Of a stretch of DNA of 64,000 nt, positions 26,953 to 35,230 are shown piece by piece. Position 1 is the first letter of the stretch; the number at the start of each line of letters is the position of its first letter. The position numbers and the translations under genes were made by a program. Origin of the DNA: Candidatus Microthrix subdominans (lineage in GTDB: Bacteria; Actinomycetota; Acidimicrobiia; Acidimicrobiales; Microtrichaceae); contig JADJZA010000001.1 of NCBI GenBank assembly GCA_016719385.1, forward strand, positions 434,001 through 498,000. The letters run 5' to 3'. The notes beneath the pieces are model-generated. The model was not told the origin of the DNA, did no database searches, and saw only the letters and a list, made by a program, of their open reading frames with translations.

Positions 26953-28200
26953 TCATCCGATCTCGATGTTCTCGCCGCAGACCAGATCCTGGATCGTGAC
27001 GAACTTGGAGTCCTTCACCTCGGTCATCACGGCGCAGGGAACCGGCTTGCCATGATTCTCCGGCCAGGTGGACTTGCCCACGACCCCGTCGACGGAGTAG
27101 GAGAAGCCGTCGTTGAGGGTTTGCAGGAACGTCTCGACGCTCAGGTCCTTGCCGGTGGCTTCGAGCGCCTTGACGAACAGGTCCGCAGAGCGGTAACCCG
27201 ACACCAGCGCAAGGCTCATCTGCTTCTCCGGATCGATCTTGTGGACTGCGTCGAGCATCTCGGCGTTGGGCGCCAGCTCCGGATCCATCCCGAACTGGGT
27301 GTTGACGAGGACCCCGTCGTAGCCCGGAGTGCCCAAGAGCAGCGGGCTGTAGGAAGGCGTGATGATCGTGCCGTCATAGCCGGCCTGCTGCAGGCCGTCG
27401 GCCAGCTTCGTGCCCACCAGGGTGGCCTGAAGGTAGATGGCGTCGGGTGCTTCGCCGCCGTCGGACTTCAGCAGTTCCGACACGAACGGGGACACGTCGC
27501 CGACCTGCTCCGGCGGTGCCGGAATCGACGGTTCGGCGAAGGGCACCTTGAAGCCCTTGTTCTCGACGGATGCCGACAGCAGGGTGAGGCCGCCACGACC
27601 TGCGTCGTTGTCCTCTGCGATGAACGAGATCGACTTGTTGGAGTCACCGTCGTAGTAGTCCTTGAGCGTCGTTCCGAGTGCGTTCGAGCCGACGTCGAGG
27701 GACGGGTTGGTCACGCATCCGGTGATCCCGAAGGCGACGTCGTTCTCGCAGAACGCGGGATTGACGCCGTAGCCGAACATCGGAACGTTGTTGTCCACCA
27801 CGTAGTCAATCGCTCCGAAGGTGCCCGACATGACGGGCAGGAGGGCAAACACCTCGTCCTGTTCGACGAGTGCTCGGGCGAGATCCTGGTCCTTGGTCGA
27901 GTCGTTGTCGTTTTCCTTTGCGCCCACGAACTCGATCTTCCGTCCGTTGACACCGCCGTCCTCGTTGGCCTGGTTGATCCGCGCCTCGACCCCGATGGCT
28001 GCGTCCGAGAAGTACACGCCGTACTGGATACCGCCCACCTTGATCGAGGTGTCGGTGATCCCCCGCATGGTGCGCTCGGTGGGTTCTTTGTTGTCGGTGG
28101 TGGTGGCCGCGCCTTCGTCGTCCACGGACTTGGAACACGACATGAGCATCACCGTGGTGGCGAGTACTGCCAATGCGGATACGTACCGTTTTCTGGGCAT
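26953..28200 (-). CDS. Periplasmic-binding-protein type 1 lipoprotein of the Liv-type importer
   Basis: A 415-residue lipoprotein with a signal peptide ending in the lipobox LMSC. The mature part has the type 1 solute-binding fold seen in LivK/amide-binding proteins: SIKVGGIQYGVYFSDAAIGV, NEDGGVNGRKIEFV, and later YDGTIITPSYSPLLL. It captures the solute outside the membrane. ATG at 28200 is chosen because AAGGAG lies six bases upstream; a GTG two codons earlier would abut that ribosome site. It lies between the LivG-type ATPase gene and the fused permease gene, all on the same strand. Confidence 0.92.
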   Translation of the reverse strand: MPRKRYVSALAVLATTVMLMSCSKSVDDEGAATTTDNKEPTERTMRGITDTSIKVGGIQYGVYFSDAAIGVEARINQANEDGGVNGRKIEFVGAKENDNDSTKDQDLARALVEQDEVFALLPVMSGTFGAIDYVVDNNVPMFGYGVNPAFCENDVAFGITGCVTNPSLDVGSNALGTTLKDYYDGDSNKSISFIAEDNDAGRGGLTLLSASVENKGFKVPFAEPSIPAPPEQVGDVSPFVSELLKSDGGEAPDAIYLQATLVGTKLADGLQQAGYDGTIITPSYSPLLLGTPGYDGVLVNTQFGMDPELAPNAEMLDAVHKIDPEKQMSLALVSGYRSADLFVKALEATGKDLSVETFLQTLNDGFSYSVDGVVGKSTWPENHGKPVPCAVMTEVKDSKFVTIQDLVCGENIEIG

Positions 28201-28236
28201 GGTCACTCCTTGGATTGTGGGACTGTCAGGAATTGT

Positions 28237-29064
28237 TCAACTTGTGCTTGCCCCCAGATAGGCGCTCAGCACCAACGGGTCCTCGCGGACCTGCTCGGGG
28301 GTGCCATCGGCGAGGACCTTGCCCAGGTGCAGAACCACCACCCGGTGGCAACGCTGCATCACGAAGCCGACGTTGTGCTCCACCAGAAGGATCGCCGCCT
28401 CGTGGCTCTCCGCGATCTCCTGAACCAGATCACCGAATCGTTCGGCCTCCGTCGAATCGAGCCCTGATGCGGGCTCGTCGAACAGCAGCACGGTCGGATC
28501 ATCCATGAGCGCCCGGGCCAGTTCAACCAGGCGGGCGGTGCCGATCGGCAGCGACGCTGCAGGCCGGTGCCTGATGTCGAGCAGCCCACAACGCTCGAGC
28601 ACCGCCTCGGCCTTCTCCCGACGGTCACGTTCACGCGCACCGCGGGTCGGCAACGCAACCAGATCCCCGAGGACCCCGCCGCCCCCGCCACGCCACTCGC
28701 TCGCCACCAGCAGGTTGTCCTCCACCGACAGCCACCCGAACACCTGCACCCGTTGGAACGTGCGTCGCAGTCCAAAACGGGCGCGCCGCTGCACGCTCCA
28801 CTTGGTGACGTCGGTTCCGTGCAGTGTCACGGTCCCGGAGTACGGACTCCGCAGTCCGCTGATCACGTCGAACAGGGTGGTCTTGCCTGCGCCGTTGGCC
28901 CCGATCAGTCCGCAGAGCTGACCCGAAGGCACCCCGAGGGAGACGTCACTCAGTGCCGAGATGCCGCCAAAGCGGACCGTCACATCGGTCAGCGCAAGCG
29001 CATCGTTTCGATCATCTCGTAACGACGGACTGGTCGTTACGTTCGCCAACATGCCCCCCGACAT
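28237..29064 (-). CDS. LivG-type ABC transporter ATP-binding protein
   Basis: A 275-residue ATPase. Walker A is GANGAGKTT near residue 44. The LivG-type signature LPIGTARLVELARAL replaces the classic LSGGQ, as is normal for this subfamily. Walker B is VLLFDEPASGLD, and the H-loop is LLVEHNVGFV. It pairs with the LivF-like domain of the fused protein encoded downstream. The start is uncertain among clustered codons at 29067, 29064 and 29052. It is the first gene of the operon and diverges from the threonine aldolase gene across about 100 bases. Confidence 0.92.
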   Translation of the reverse strand: MSGGMLANVTTSPSLRDDRNDALALTDVTVRFGGISALSDVSLGVPSGQLCGLIGANGAGKTTLFDVISGLRSPYSGTVTLHGTDVTKWSVQRRARFGLRRTFQRVQVFGWLSVEDNLLVASEWRGGGGGVLGDLVALPTRGARERDRREKAEAVLERCGLLDIRHRPAASLPIGTARLVELARALMDDPTVLLFDEPASGLDSTEAERFGDLVQEIAESHEAAILLVEHNVGFVMQRCHRVVVLHLGKVLADGTPEQVREDPLVLSAYLGASTS

Positions 29065-29171
29065 CAAGTGTTCGACCCGCGCCGCGGCAAGTTACCAGAG
29101 TTCTGATGTGGGGGTCGGCGACGACGGGTGTGCACCCAACGTCGCAGCAGCAGGGTGATAAACCGACGGGG

Positions 29172-30254
29172 ATGCCAGGTCCCAGCGTTGATCCGCCGTC
29201 CCGTTCCTTCGCCAGCGACAATGCGGCCGGTGCGCACCCGGCGGTGCTCGACGCGGTCGTCGCCGCCAACGCGGGGCATTGCCTCGCGTATGGCGAGGAC
29301 GCCCACACCGCCCATTGCGAGGAGATGTTCGTCGGGTTGTTCGACGCGGAGGTCGTCACCCGGCTCACCTTCAACGGCACCGGCGCCAATGTCGCAGCGC
29401 TGGCATGCCTGATGGCAACCCACGGCGGTCCCAACCAGGCCATCGTGTGTTCCAGTTGGGCCCATATCCACACCGACGAGACGGCGGCACCCGAACGCAT
29501 CCTGTCGACCAAGCTGGTCGATGTTCCAAGTGACGATGCCAAGCTGACGCCGGATCAGCTGCGGGAGGCGGCTGCCTACCGGGGCCAGGTGCATCACGCT
29601 CAGCCGGGGGTCGTCAGCATCACCCAACCCACCGAGCTTGGCACGCTGTACACGGTCGACGAGATCGTGGCGCTGTGCGACACCGCCCACGAGCTGGGCA
29701 TGCTCGTGCACCTCGACGGGGCCCGCATCGCCAACGCAACCGCGTCGCTCGGCGGAACCCGGGCGGCGCTGCGATCGTTCACGATCGATGCCGGTGTGGA
29801 CGCCATGTCGTTTGGGGGCACCAAGGTGGGCTCGCTCGGCGCCGAGGCGGTCGTGTTCCTCAACCCGGAGGTTGCGGTCGGGTCGGAGTTCGTGCGCAAA
29901 CAGGTTGGGCAGCTGCCGTCGAAGATGCGCTTTCTCGCCGCCCAGTTCAGCGCCCTGCTCACCGACGACCTGTGGCTCGAGCTCGGTTTTCATTCCAACG
30001 CCATGGCCGAGCTGTTGCACCGTCGCGTGGCGACGCTGCCCGGTATCGACGCCGGGGCGTCACCCGAGGTCAACAGCATCTTCCCTGCGCTGCCCGCAGA
30101 CCTGATCGAACCACTGAAGGCGTGGAGCTTCTTTTGGGACTGGAACCCCGCCCGCCACCAGGTGCGGTGGATGACCGCGTGGGACACGACACCCGAGGAC
30201 ATCGATGCCTTCGTGGCCGGCATCGAGGAGATGACCGGGCGGGGCGCCGGCTGA
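29172..30254 (+). CDS. Low-specificity L-threonine aldolase family PLP enzyme
   Basis: A 360-residue fold-type I PLP enzyme: FASDNAAGAHPAVLDAVVAA at the N-terminus, GTGANVAALACLM for phosphate binding, HLDGARIANA holding the Asp that contacts the pyridine nitrogen, and SFGGTKVGSLGAEAVVF with the Schiff-base lysine in GGTK. It cleaves L-threonine or allo-threonine to glycine and acetaldehyde, with broad specificity in this family. ATG at 29172 is chosen because conserved sequence starts nine residues later. It converges with the GH5 gene, 11 bases between stops. Confidence 0.92.
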   Translation: MPGPSVDPPSRSFASDNAAGAHPAVLDAVVAANAGHCLAYGEDAHTAHCEEMFVGLFDAEVVTRLTFNGTGANVAALACLMATHGGPNQAIVCSSWAHIHTDETAAPERILSTKLVDVPSDDAKLTPDQLREAAAYRGQVHHAQPGVVSITQPTELGTLYTVDEIVALCDTAHELGMLVHLDGARIANATASLGGTRAALRSFTIDAGVDAMSFGGTKVGSLGAEAVVFLNPEVAVGSEFVRKQVGQLPSKMRFLAAQFSALLTDDLWLELGFHSNAMAELLHRRVATLPGIDAGASPEVNSIFPALPADLIEPLKAWSFFWDWNPARHQVRWMTAWDTTPEDIDAFVAGIEEMTGRGAG

Positions 30255-30265
30255 GGCCGGGGGCG

Positions 30266-30285
30266 TCAGCCGGTGAAGACCGGCG
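30266..30285 (-). other. Stop-codon hairpin shared with the GerMN lipoprotein gene
   Basis: GCCGGT-CTTC-ACCGGC followed directly by TGA is a perfect 6-bp stem with a 4-base loop overlapping the last codons. The identical 20-base segment is at 44932-44951. It has no T-run after it, so a classic terminator is doubtful. It could be a convergent-gene transcript end, or simply the coding sequence of a shared VFTG C-terminus. Confidence 0.5.
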
Positions 30286-31843
30286 TCAGCGGTGCGACAT
30301 CGGGGGCCGACAGGCTTGAGTCGGGTGAGGGTGGCGGGGCCGTGTCGTCGGACGGAGCAGCCTGATCCTCTGGGAAGTCGAGGCTGGGCGGCTCGGCGTC
30401 GGCCGGGTAGACGACCACCTTCGGCTCGTCACCGGACCCGTCGGCCACGACGGTCAGCGACGCAGCGTCGCTTGGGGAGGTGACCGTCGCTCCGACGGTC
30501 AACACCTTGTAGCCCTTGGGATAGGTGCGCGGCGCCACCTGAAAGACCGATTCGGTGTCGGCTGGGGATTGCGTGCCGTCCGGGCCGGTCGTGTCCCAGG
30601 TGAAGCGCATCACGCGCTCGGTGAGTTGGTAGTGGAGCCGGGTGGGCGTGCCGCCGACCGCCAGCGGATGGGGACGAACGATCGCGTCGACGGCGTCGGC
30701 CTCGCTCTGTCCGGGTGGCGCCTTGAGGTTGCCGATCGTGTTCTCGTTGTAGGCCCAGTACATCCACGGGATCAGCGCACGGTCGAACTCCGCAATGATG
30801 CCGTTGTTGAACTCCGGGCGGGGGTCGGCCCCGAACTCGGATCCCAACAGCGCCCCACCGGTCCGCTTGGACCAGGCCTGAGCCTGGTCCATGACCACCG
30901 GGACGTTGGCGTCCTCGAGGGTGTAGGCGTGAAAGCTCAGGCCGCTGTTGGCGTCGCCGCCGGGCAGTGCGATGTTGGTGGCGTTCATGCCGAAGTTGAA
31001 GAGCACCCACGGCTCACCGAAAATCAACTGCTCGGCACCGGCGCCCCGGATCGCAGCGGTCATGCGTGTGTAGTAGGGGTCGAGGGACGAGGCGTCCTGG
31101 TCGGGGCACCCAGGGCCGACCTCGCCGCAGGGTTGAAAGTTGGTGCCGGGCCAGGGCTCGTTGAGCAGGTCCCACCCCAGGATGGCGTCGCTGTCCTTCA
31201 GCCGTTGCGCCATGTCGGTGAAGATCGTTGCGACCTGATCCTGAAGCGGGATGTTGTCCGGGCCCTTCTCGTTGGCCCAGAAGCTGTCGAATGCCGCCTG
31301 AATCGCCGGGTTGGTGATGTAGTACAGCGGAAACGGTGTGCCGGTGTTCTCGGCGCCGTGCGTCAGCGTCATCCACTCGGGGAAGCCGTTGCTGCCAAGC
31401 GTTGGGCCCCAGCCGTCCTGGTGCAGGTCGATCAGCACCAGCAGCCCGTGCGACTCGAGCATGTCGACGGTCTCGATGAAGGCGTCGAGGTAGTCCTCGT
31501 CGAGCACCCCGGGCGTCGGCATGGCCGCTGCGGCGGTGAAGCCCAGGCGCACCGCGTCGATGCCGTTGGCGGCCAGCCATTCGCCGTCATCGTCCTCGAA
31601 GCCGTAACCGGCGGGGGTCAACAGGTTCTTGTCGACGAAGTTGATGCCGTTCAGCATCAACACCCGACCGTCGGCGGTGGTCATCCAGCGGCCGTCGTGG
31701 CCGATCGGGCCGAGCGACGAGGGCGCAATCTCGGGAGGCTCGGATTGGGCGCCCGCCGGTGTGCTGCCGACCAGCGCCAGTGCGGCGATCATCACGACGG
31801 CGCACAGGCTGTTGGCGCCTCGGCGCCGCAGTGTTCGGTTCAT
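30266..31843 (-). CDS. Secreted glycoside hydrolase family 5 enzyme, endoglycoceramidase-like
   Basis: The 525-residue protein has a Sec signal peptide (VVMIAALALVGSTPAGAQS). The catalytic barrel shows VRLGFTAAA, LVLIDLHQDGWG, WDLLNEPWPG near residue 226 with the acid/base Glu, and GGALLGSEFGADP near 335 with the nucleophile Glu. The order and the DLHQD plus NEPWPG motifs match the endoglycoceramidase branch of GH5, which hydrolyses glycolipids. A C-terminal beta domain follows, then a Pro/Ser/Asp-rich tail ending PLTPVFTG at the stop. That ending, with its DNA hairpin, recurs in the GerMN lipoprotein at 44932. Confidence 0.88.
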   Translation of the reverse strand: MNRTLRRRGANSLCAVVMIAALALVGSTPAGAQSEPPEIAPSSLGPIGHDGRWMTTADGRVLMLNGINFVDKNLLTPAGYGFEDDDGEWLAANGIDAVRLGFTAAAAMPTPGVLDEDYLDAFIETVDMLESHGLLVLIDLHQDGWGPTLGSNGFPEWMTLTHGAENTGTPFPLYYITNPAIQAAFDSFWANEKGPDNIPLQDQVATIFTDMAQRLKDSDAILGWDLLNEPWPGTNFQPCGEVGPGCPDQDASSLDPYYTRMTAAIRGAGAEQLIFGEPWVLFNFGMNATNIALPGGDANSGLSFHAYTLEDANVPVVMDQAQAWSKRTGGALLGSEFGADPRPEFNNGIIAEFDRALIPWMYWAYNENTIGNLKAPPGQSEADAVDAIVRPHPLAVGGTPTRLHYQLTERVMRFTWDTTGPDGTQSPADTESVFQVAPRTYPKGYKVLTVGATVTSPSDAASLTVVADGSGDEPKVVVYPADAEPPSLDFPEDQAAPSDDTAPPPSPDSSLSAPDVAPLTPVFTG

Positions 31844-31853
31844 CGGGTGGACC

Positions 31854-32645
31854 CTATCTGCCGGTCCAGGTGGGCGGACGCCTGTCGAGAAAGGCCGCGA
31901 TCCCCTCGGCGGCGTCGTCGGCCTGCAGGTTGTCGACCATCACCCCGGAGGTGTGGGCATAGGCGTCGGCCACCGACAGGTCGCGTTGGTTGCGGTAGGC
32001 CGCCTTGCCCACGGCGATGGTCAGCGGCGACTTGGCGGCGATCGTGGCGGCCAACGCTGCGGTTGCGGAGTCGAGGGCCTCGTCGGGCACAACCCGGTTG
32101 ACCAGGCCGATGCGGTGGGCATCGGCGGCGTCGATCATCTCGCCGGTCAACAGCATCTCCATCGCGTGCTTGGGGCCGACGGTCCGGGTCAGCGCCACCA
32201 TCGGCGTGGAGCAGAACAGCCCGATGTTCACCCCGGGGGTGGCGAAGCGGGCGGTTGCGCCGGCCACCGCCAGGTCGCAGGACGCCACCAGTTGGCAGCC
32301 GGCGGCGGTGGCCACGCCGCCCACCCGGGCGATCACCGGTTGGCGTAGGTGGCCGAGGTGCATCATCACGTCGGAGCAGCGGGCGAACAGCCGCTCATGA
32401 AAGGCGGGGTCGTCGTCGGCCCGGATCTCCCGCAGGTCGTGTCCGGCCGAGAAGGCCGGCCCCGCGCCGGTGAGGATCACCACGTGGACGTCATCGTCGC
32501 CGTCGATCTCGGCCAGCCGCTCGGCCAGCGCGGTGAGCATCGCCTCGGACAGCGCGTTGCGGGCGGCGGGGCGGTTGAGCGTCAGCGTGGCGACGTGGTC
32601 CTCGTCGGAGCGCAGCACCAGCGGTTGGTCATCGTCGTTGCCCAT
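31854..32645 (-). CDS. Enoyl-CoA hydratase/isomerase family protein
   Basis: A 263-residue crotonase-fold protein. The oxyanion hole residues lie in AFSAGHDLREIRA and VGGVATAAGCQLVASCDLAV. The later CSTPMVALTRTVGPKHAMEMLLTGEMIDA is typical of the family. The usual second catalytic Glu position is occupied by other residues in GLFCSTP, so it resembles the ECHDC3/enoyl-CoA hydratase-like group, whose exact reaction is uncertain. It lies 10 bases upstream of the GH5 gene on the same strand, which is probably a chance pairing. Confidence 0.88.
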   Translation of the reverse strand: MGNDDDQPLVLRSDEDHVATLTLNRPAARNALSEAMLTALAERLAEIDGDDDVHVVILTGAGPAFSAGHDLREIRADDDPAFHERLFARCSDVMMHLGHLRQPVIARVGGVATAAGCQLVASCDLAVAGATARFATPGVNIGLFCSTPMVALTRTVGPKHAMEMLLTGEMIDAADAHRIGLVNRVVPDEALDSATAALAATIAAKSPLTIAVGKAAYRNQRDLSVADAYAHTSGVMVDNLQADDAAEGIAAFLDRRPPTWTGR

Positions 32646-32692
32646 CGGCCGACCGTACCCCCGCCGTCGGAGCGTCGGCCGACCAAAACGAC

Positions 32693-32721
32693 GAATCGCC
32701 GACCCCGAGGGGCCGGCGATT
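32693..32721 (-). terminator. Rho-independent terminator of the cold-shock gene
   Basis: Read on the minus strand, AATCGCCG pairs with CGGCGATT around an inner CCCC/GGGG stem with a two-base loop, and a TTTT run follows five bases later. It begins about 40 bases after the csp stop codon. This is the clearest intrinsic terminator in the window. Confidence 0.75.
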
Positions 32722-32758
32722 TCGAAGAACGACGGCCGAAGCCGAGGTTTGGGGTTGC

Positions 32759-32959
32759 TCAGATGACGCGAACGTTCTGAGCCTCTTCGCCCTTGCGGCC
32801 GGGGGCGACGTCGAACTCGACGGTCTGGCCCTCGTCGAGGTTCTTGTAGCCCTCGCCGGCGATGTTGGAGTAGTGAACGAACACGTCGTCGCCACCCTCT
32901 CGCGAGATGAATCCGAAGCCCTTGTCAGCGTTGAAGAACTTCACGGTACCTGTGGTCAT
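32759..32959 (-). CDS. Cold-shock domain protein
   Basis: The 66-residue protein is a single CSD: GTVKFFNADKGFGFISREGG holds RNP1 (KGFGFI) and DVFVHYSNI holds RNP2 (VFVHY). It binds single-stranded RNA or DNA and acts as an RNA chaperone. The start at 32959 fits the family's conserved length; the frame continues upstream but only with non-conserved sequence. The 275 bases between its start and the next gene carry no other gene and probably hold a long 5' leader, as is usual for csp genes. Confidence 0.95.
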   Translation of the reverse strand: MTTGTVKFFNADKGFGFISREGGDDVFVHYSNIAGEGYKNLDEGQTVEFDVAPGRKGEEAQNVRVI

Positions 32960-33234
32960 TGCTGCTCTTTTCGTAGTACGCACCAACTCGAAATTGTTGA
33001 TGCAGCTCATAACGTAACCCGGGAACGACCCCGAATCGGTCATCGGGCCTCTCAACGGCACGTTTGGCGTGGGGTTGGAGAGCGCTCGATAACCACGAAT
33101 TGACCCGCGATCGCTGAGCGGACAGGGATCGACCCGTCGCAACGTGGTGGTCGGTTGGTTCCTGATGTGATTAATGTCACATGCGGTGGTCTCGCTGGGC
33201 GTCCCGATGGGAGCGATCCGTTCCGGACAGCGCG

Positions 33235-34764
33235 TCAGTCCTCGCCCGGCAGCGGCGGGGCCGCTTCGATGAGGCTTGCCCGGTCGTCGTCGAGCACGAA
33301 GCCGGCCTCGACGGCGGCATCGGCCGCCTTTTCGTAGGCGTCGTCGTAGGCGGCTGGGGAGTCGTACATCTCGGCCAACTCGGCGGCGGGGATCGGCGTG
33401 GTCGACCCCATCAGCATGCAGATGACGGTGGCGTTCTCGGCGGGCAGCCCCGACAGCACGTTGACCGGTGCGTCCACCGCCGGGGTGCGGACGCCGCCTT
33501 CAACGTTGCCCGCCTCGTCGAGCACGTAGGTGGGCTGATCGCCCGACTCATCCACGTTGAGTCGATCGGCCTTCGAGGGCGCCTCGCCGTCGGTCACCCA
33601 GGCGTCGAGGCCGCGGAGGGCCGCCTTCAACACGAAGCTCTGCTGGCCCCGGTTGATCGGCTTCGGGCACCCGAGCATCGGCTCGGCGGCGCCGATCTGG
33701 AAGGAGTCGGCGTGGGCTGAGCCGGCCACCTCCCACAACCGGAAGCGGTCGTTGTCGTCCTGGCGGGCGGGAAAGTAGTTGAGGACGCCCAGCACGTCGG
33801 ACTCGGTCTGCACGGTGATCACCGGCACGTCCAGGTCGGTGCGGATCGTGGTGGGCTCGCCCGTCACCGTCCCGGCGATGTCGATGCCGGTGTCCGGTTC
33901 GCCCAGCGGCGCTGCGGCGCCGCCCCGGCTGTGGATGATGAAGCCATCGAACTCATGGGTCAGCGGCTGCACGCCGTTGACGTACGTGGTCAGCGCAAAG
34001 GCGGATTGGGATTCGCCGACGGCCAGCACGCGCTCGACGTTCAAATCGCCCAGCGGGCTGGCGTCGCCCGGGGCTCGAAGTGCCCGACCGACCTGGGTGT
34101 AGAGGTCGTAGCTGAAGGCGTCGCCGGGATGGCTCAGATCTCCGTACCGCTCGGGGTCGAAGGCGGCCAGCCCTTTGCCGGCGCCCGTGAGCTCCGAACC
34201 CGGTGCGGCTACCGCCACCTCGCCGCCCTCGATGCCGATGTGCTGGGCCGACACGCCCACCCAGGCATATCCGCCCCGGAGAATCTCGTCGGCCATGTAG
34301 GTGTAGTCCGGGGCGACGTCGGCGCCCGAGCTGACGTTGAGCCATTCGACGATCACGGTGCCGTTGAAATCGGCCGCCTTCTCCGGGCGTCGAACGACCA
34401 CCCGGGTGTTGAACTCGCCCTCCCCGGTCTCGGTCAGCTCGAAGGCGCCGTCGGCGGGAAGGTCCCCGTCGGACTCGTACGCGGTCGCGGTGCCCGCCAC
34501 GGCGTATTCGGTCTCGGTGTAGCCGGCCTCGGCCAGGTCGGGCACCTCGGCCGCCGACACCAGCGACATGCCGTTGCCGCCGGTCAGTTCCTCGCCAAAG
34601 GTGGCGGCGGGACCGTCCGGGCGCTCGGCCGATCCGGTGGTGCCGGTCTCGTCACCGGGGCTGGTCGTCGATGCCGACGTCTCGCCCGCCGAGTCGCCGC
34701 CGCCACAGGCCGCACTCAGCAGCGCAACGGTGAGCAGTCCCATCACGATGCCGGTTCGCTTCAT
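33235..34764 (-). CDS. Lipoprotein alpha/beta-hydrolase domain protein
   Basis: A 509-residue lipoprotein with lipobox LLSAAC, followed by a Ser/Thr/Gly-rich linker. The main domain has VIVEWLNVSSGADVAPDYTY, GVSAQHIGIEGG, the probable nucleophile elbow AVGESQSAFAL near residue 258, and AGSAHAD, which may supply the catalytic His. This matches the large alpha/beta-hydrolase-domain family of unknown substrate found in environmental actinobacteria. ATG at 34764 gives a proper signal peptide; an open stretch upstream lacks one. It stands alone, divergent from the small gene at 34886. Confidence 0.82.
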   Translation of the reverse strand: MKRTGIVMGLLTVALLSAACGGGDSAGETSASTTSPGDETGTTGSAERPDGPAATFGEELTGGNGMSLVSAAEVPDLAEAGYTETEYAVAGTATAYESDGDLPADGAFELTETGEGEFNTRVVVRRPEKAADFNGTVIVEWLNVSSGADVAPDYTYMADEILRGGYAWVGVSAQHIGIEGGEVAVAAPGSELTGAGKGLAAFDPERYGDLSHPGDAFSYDLYTQVGRALRAPGDASPLGDLNVERVLAVGESQSAFALTTYVNGVQPLTHEFDGFIIHSRGGAAAPLGEPDTGIDIAGTVTGEPTTIRTDLDVPVITVQTESDVLGVLNYFPARQDDNDRFRLWEVAGSAHADSFQIGAAEPMLGCPKPINRGQQSFVLKAALRGLDAWVTDGEAPSKADRLNVDESGDQPTYVLDEAGNVEGGVRTPAVDAPVNVLSGLPAENATVICMLMGSTTPIPAAELAEMYDSPAAYDDAYEKAADAAVEAGFVLDDDRASLIEAAPPLPGED

Positions 34765-34885
34765 CAGCTCGCGCTCCCTCGGGTGTGGCGGGTGTTGATC
34801 TTGCCAGGTCCCGCAGCGCTTTTGGGCACCGGCGAGTCGTGGCCCGTGGGCATCGCCCATCCGCCGTGGCGCGGTACCGTTCGGT

Positions 34886-35230
34886 GTGGCCCCATCGGAG
34901 CAACCGGATCGGCTGGGATCGGACGCGTCGCCGCAGCCGATCGAGTCGTTCAACCCGACCGAGTCGTCGGGGCCGCCGGGGCGGTCGAAGCCACCGAAGT
35001 ACCGCCGCTGGCTGCGCGTGACCGTCTCGTTGGCGGTGGTGGCGGCTGCCGTGTTGCTGTTGGCGCCTCGGCTGGGAACCTCCGACCACCGCATGGGTCC
35101 GGGGTCGGTGGCGATCGGGTTCTGGCCTACTCAGAGCGGCCGCACCACGCTGGGCCTGCCGCCGCTCGGGCAGCGACCCGGGCCGCCAGGCAACCCACCT
35201 GGCTCGCGCCCGATCGAGGCGGGTGCGTGA
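34886..35230 (+). CDS. Small membrane protein, probably the N-terminal part of a split metallophosphoesterase
   Basis: The 114-residue product has a polar head, one helix (VTVSLAVVAAAVLLLAPRLG) and then GPGSVAIGFWPTQSGRTTLGLPPLG. In actinobacterial membrane metallophosphoesterases a segment of this type (GPG...G.T.L.LPPLG...ATH) directly follows the first helix. Here the frame runs out after LPPLG into low-complexity residues and stops 8 bases inside the next gene. One frame over, at about 35190, the same DNA encodes a QATHLA stretch. It may therefore be the front half of the next gene, separated by an indel. GTG start; no clear ribosome site. Confidence 0.55.
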   Translation: MAPSEQPDRLGSDASPQPIESFNPTESSGPPGRSKPPKYRRWLRVTVSLAVVAAAVLLLAPRLGTSDHRMGPGSVAIGFWPTQSGRTTLGLPPLGQRPGPPGNPPGSRPIEAGA

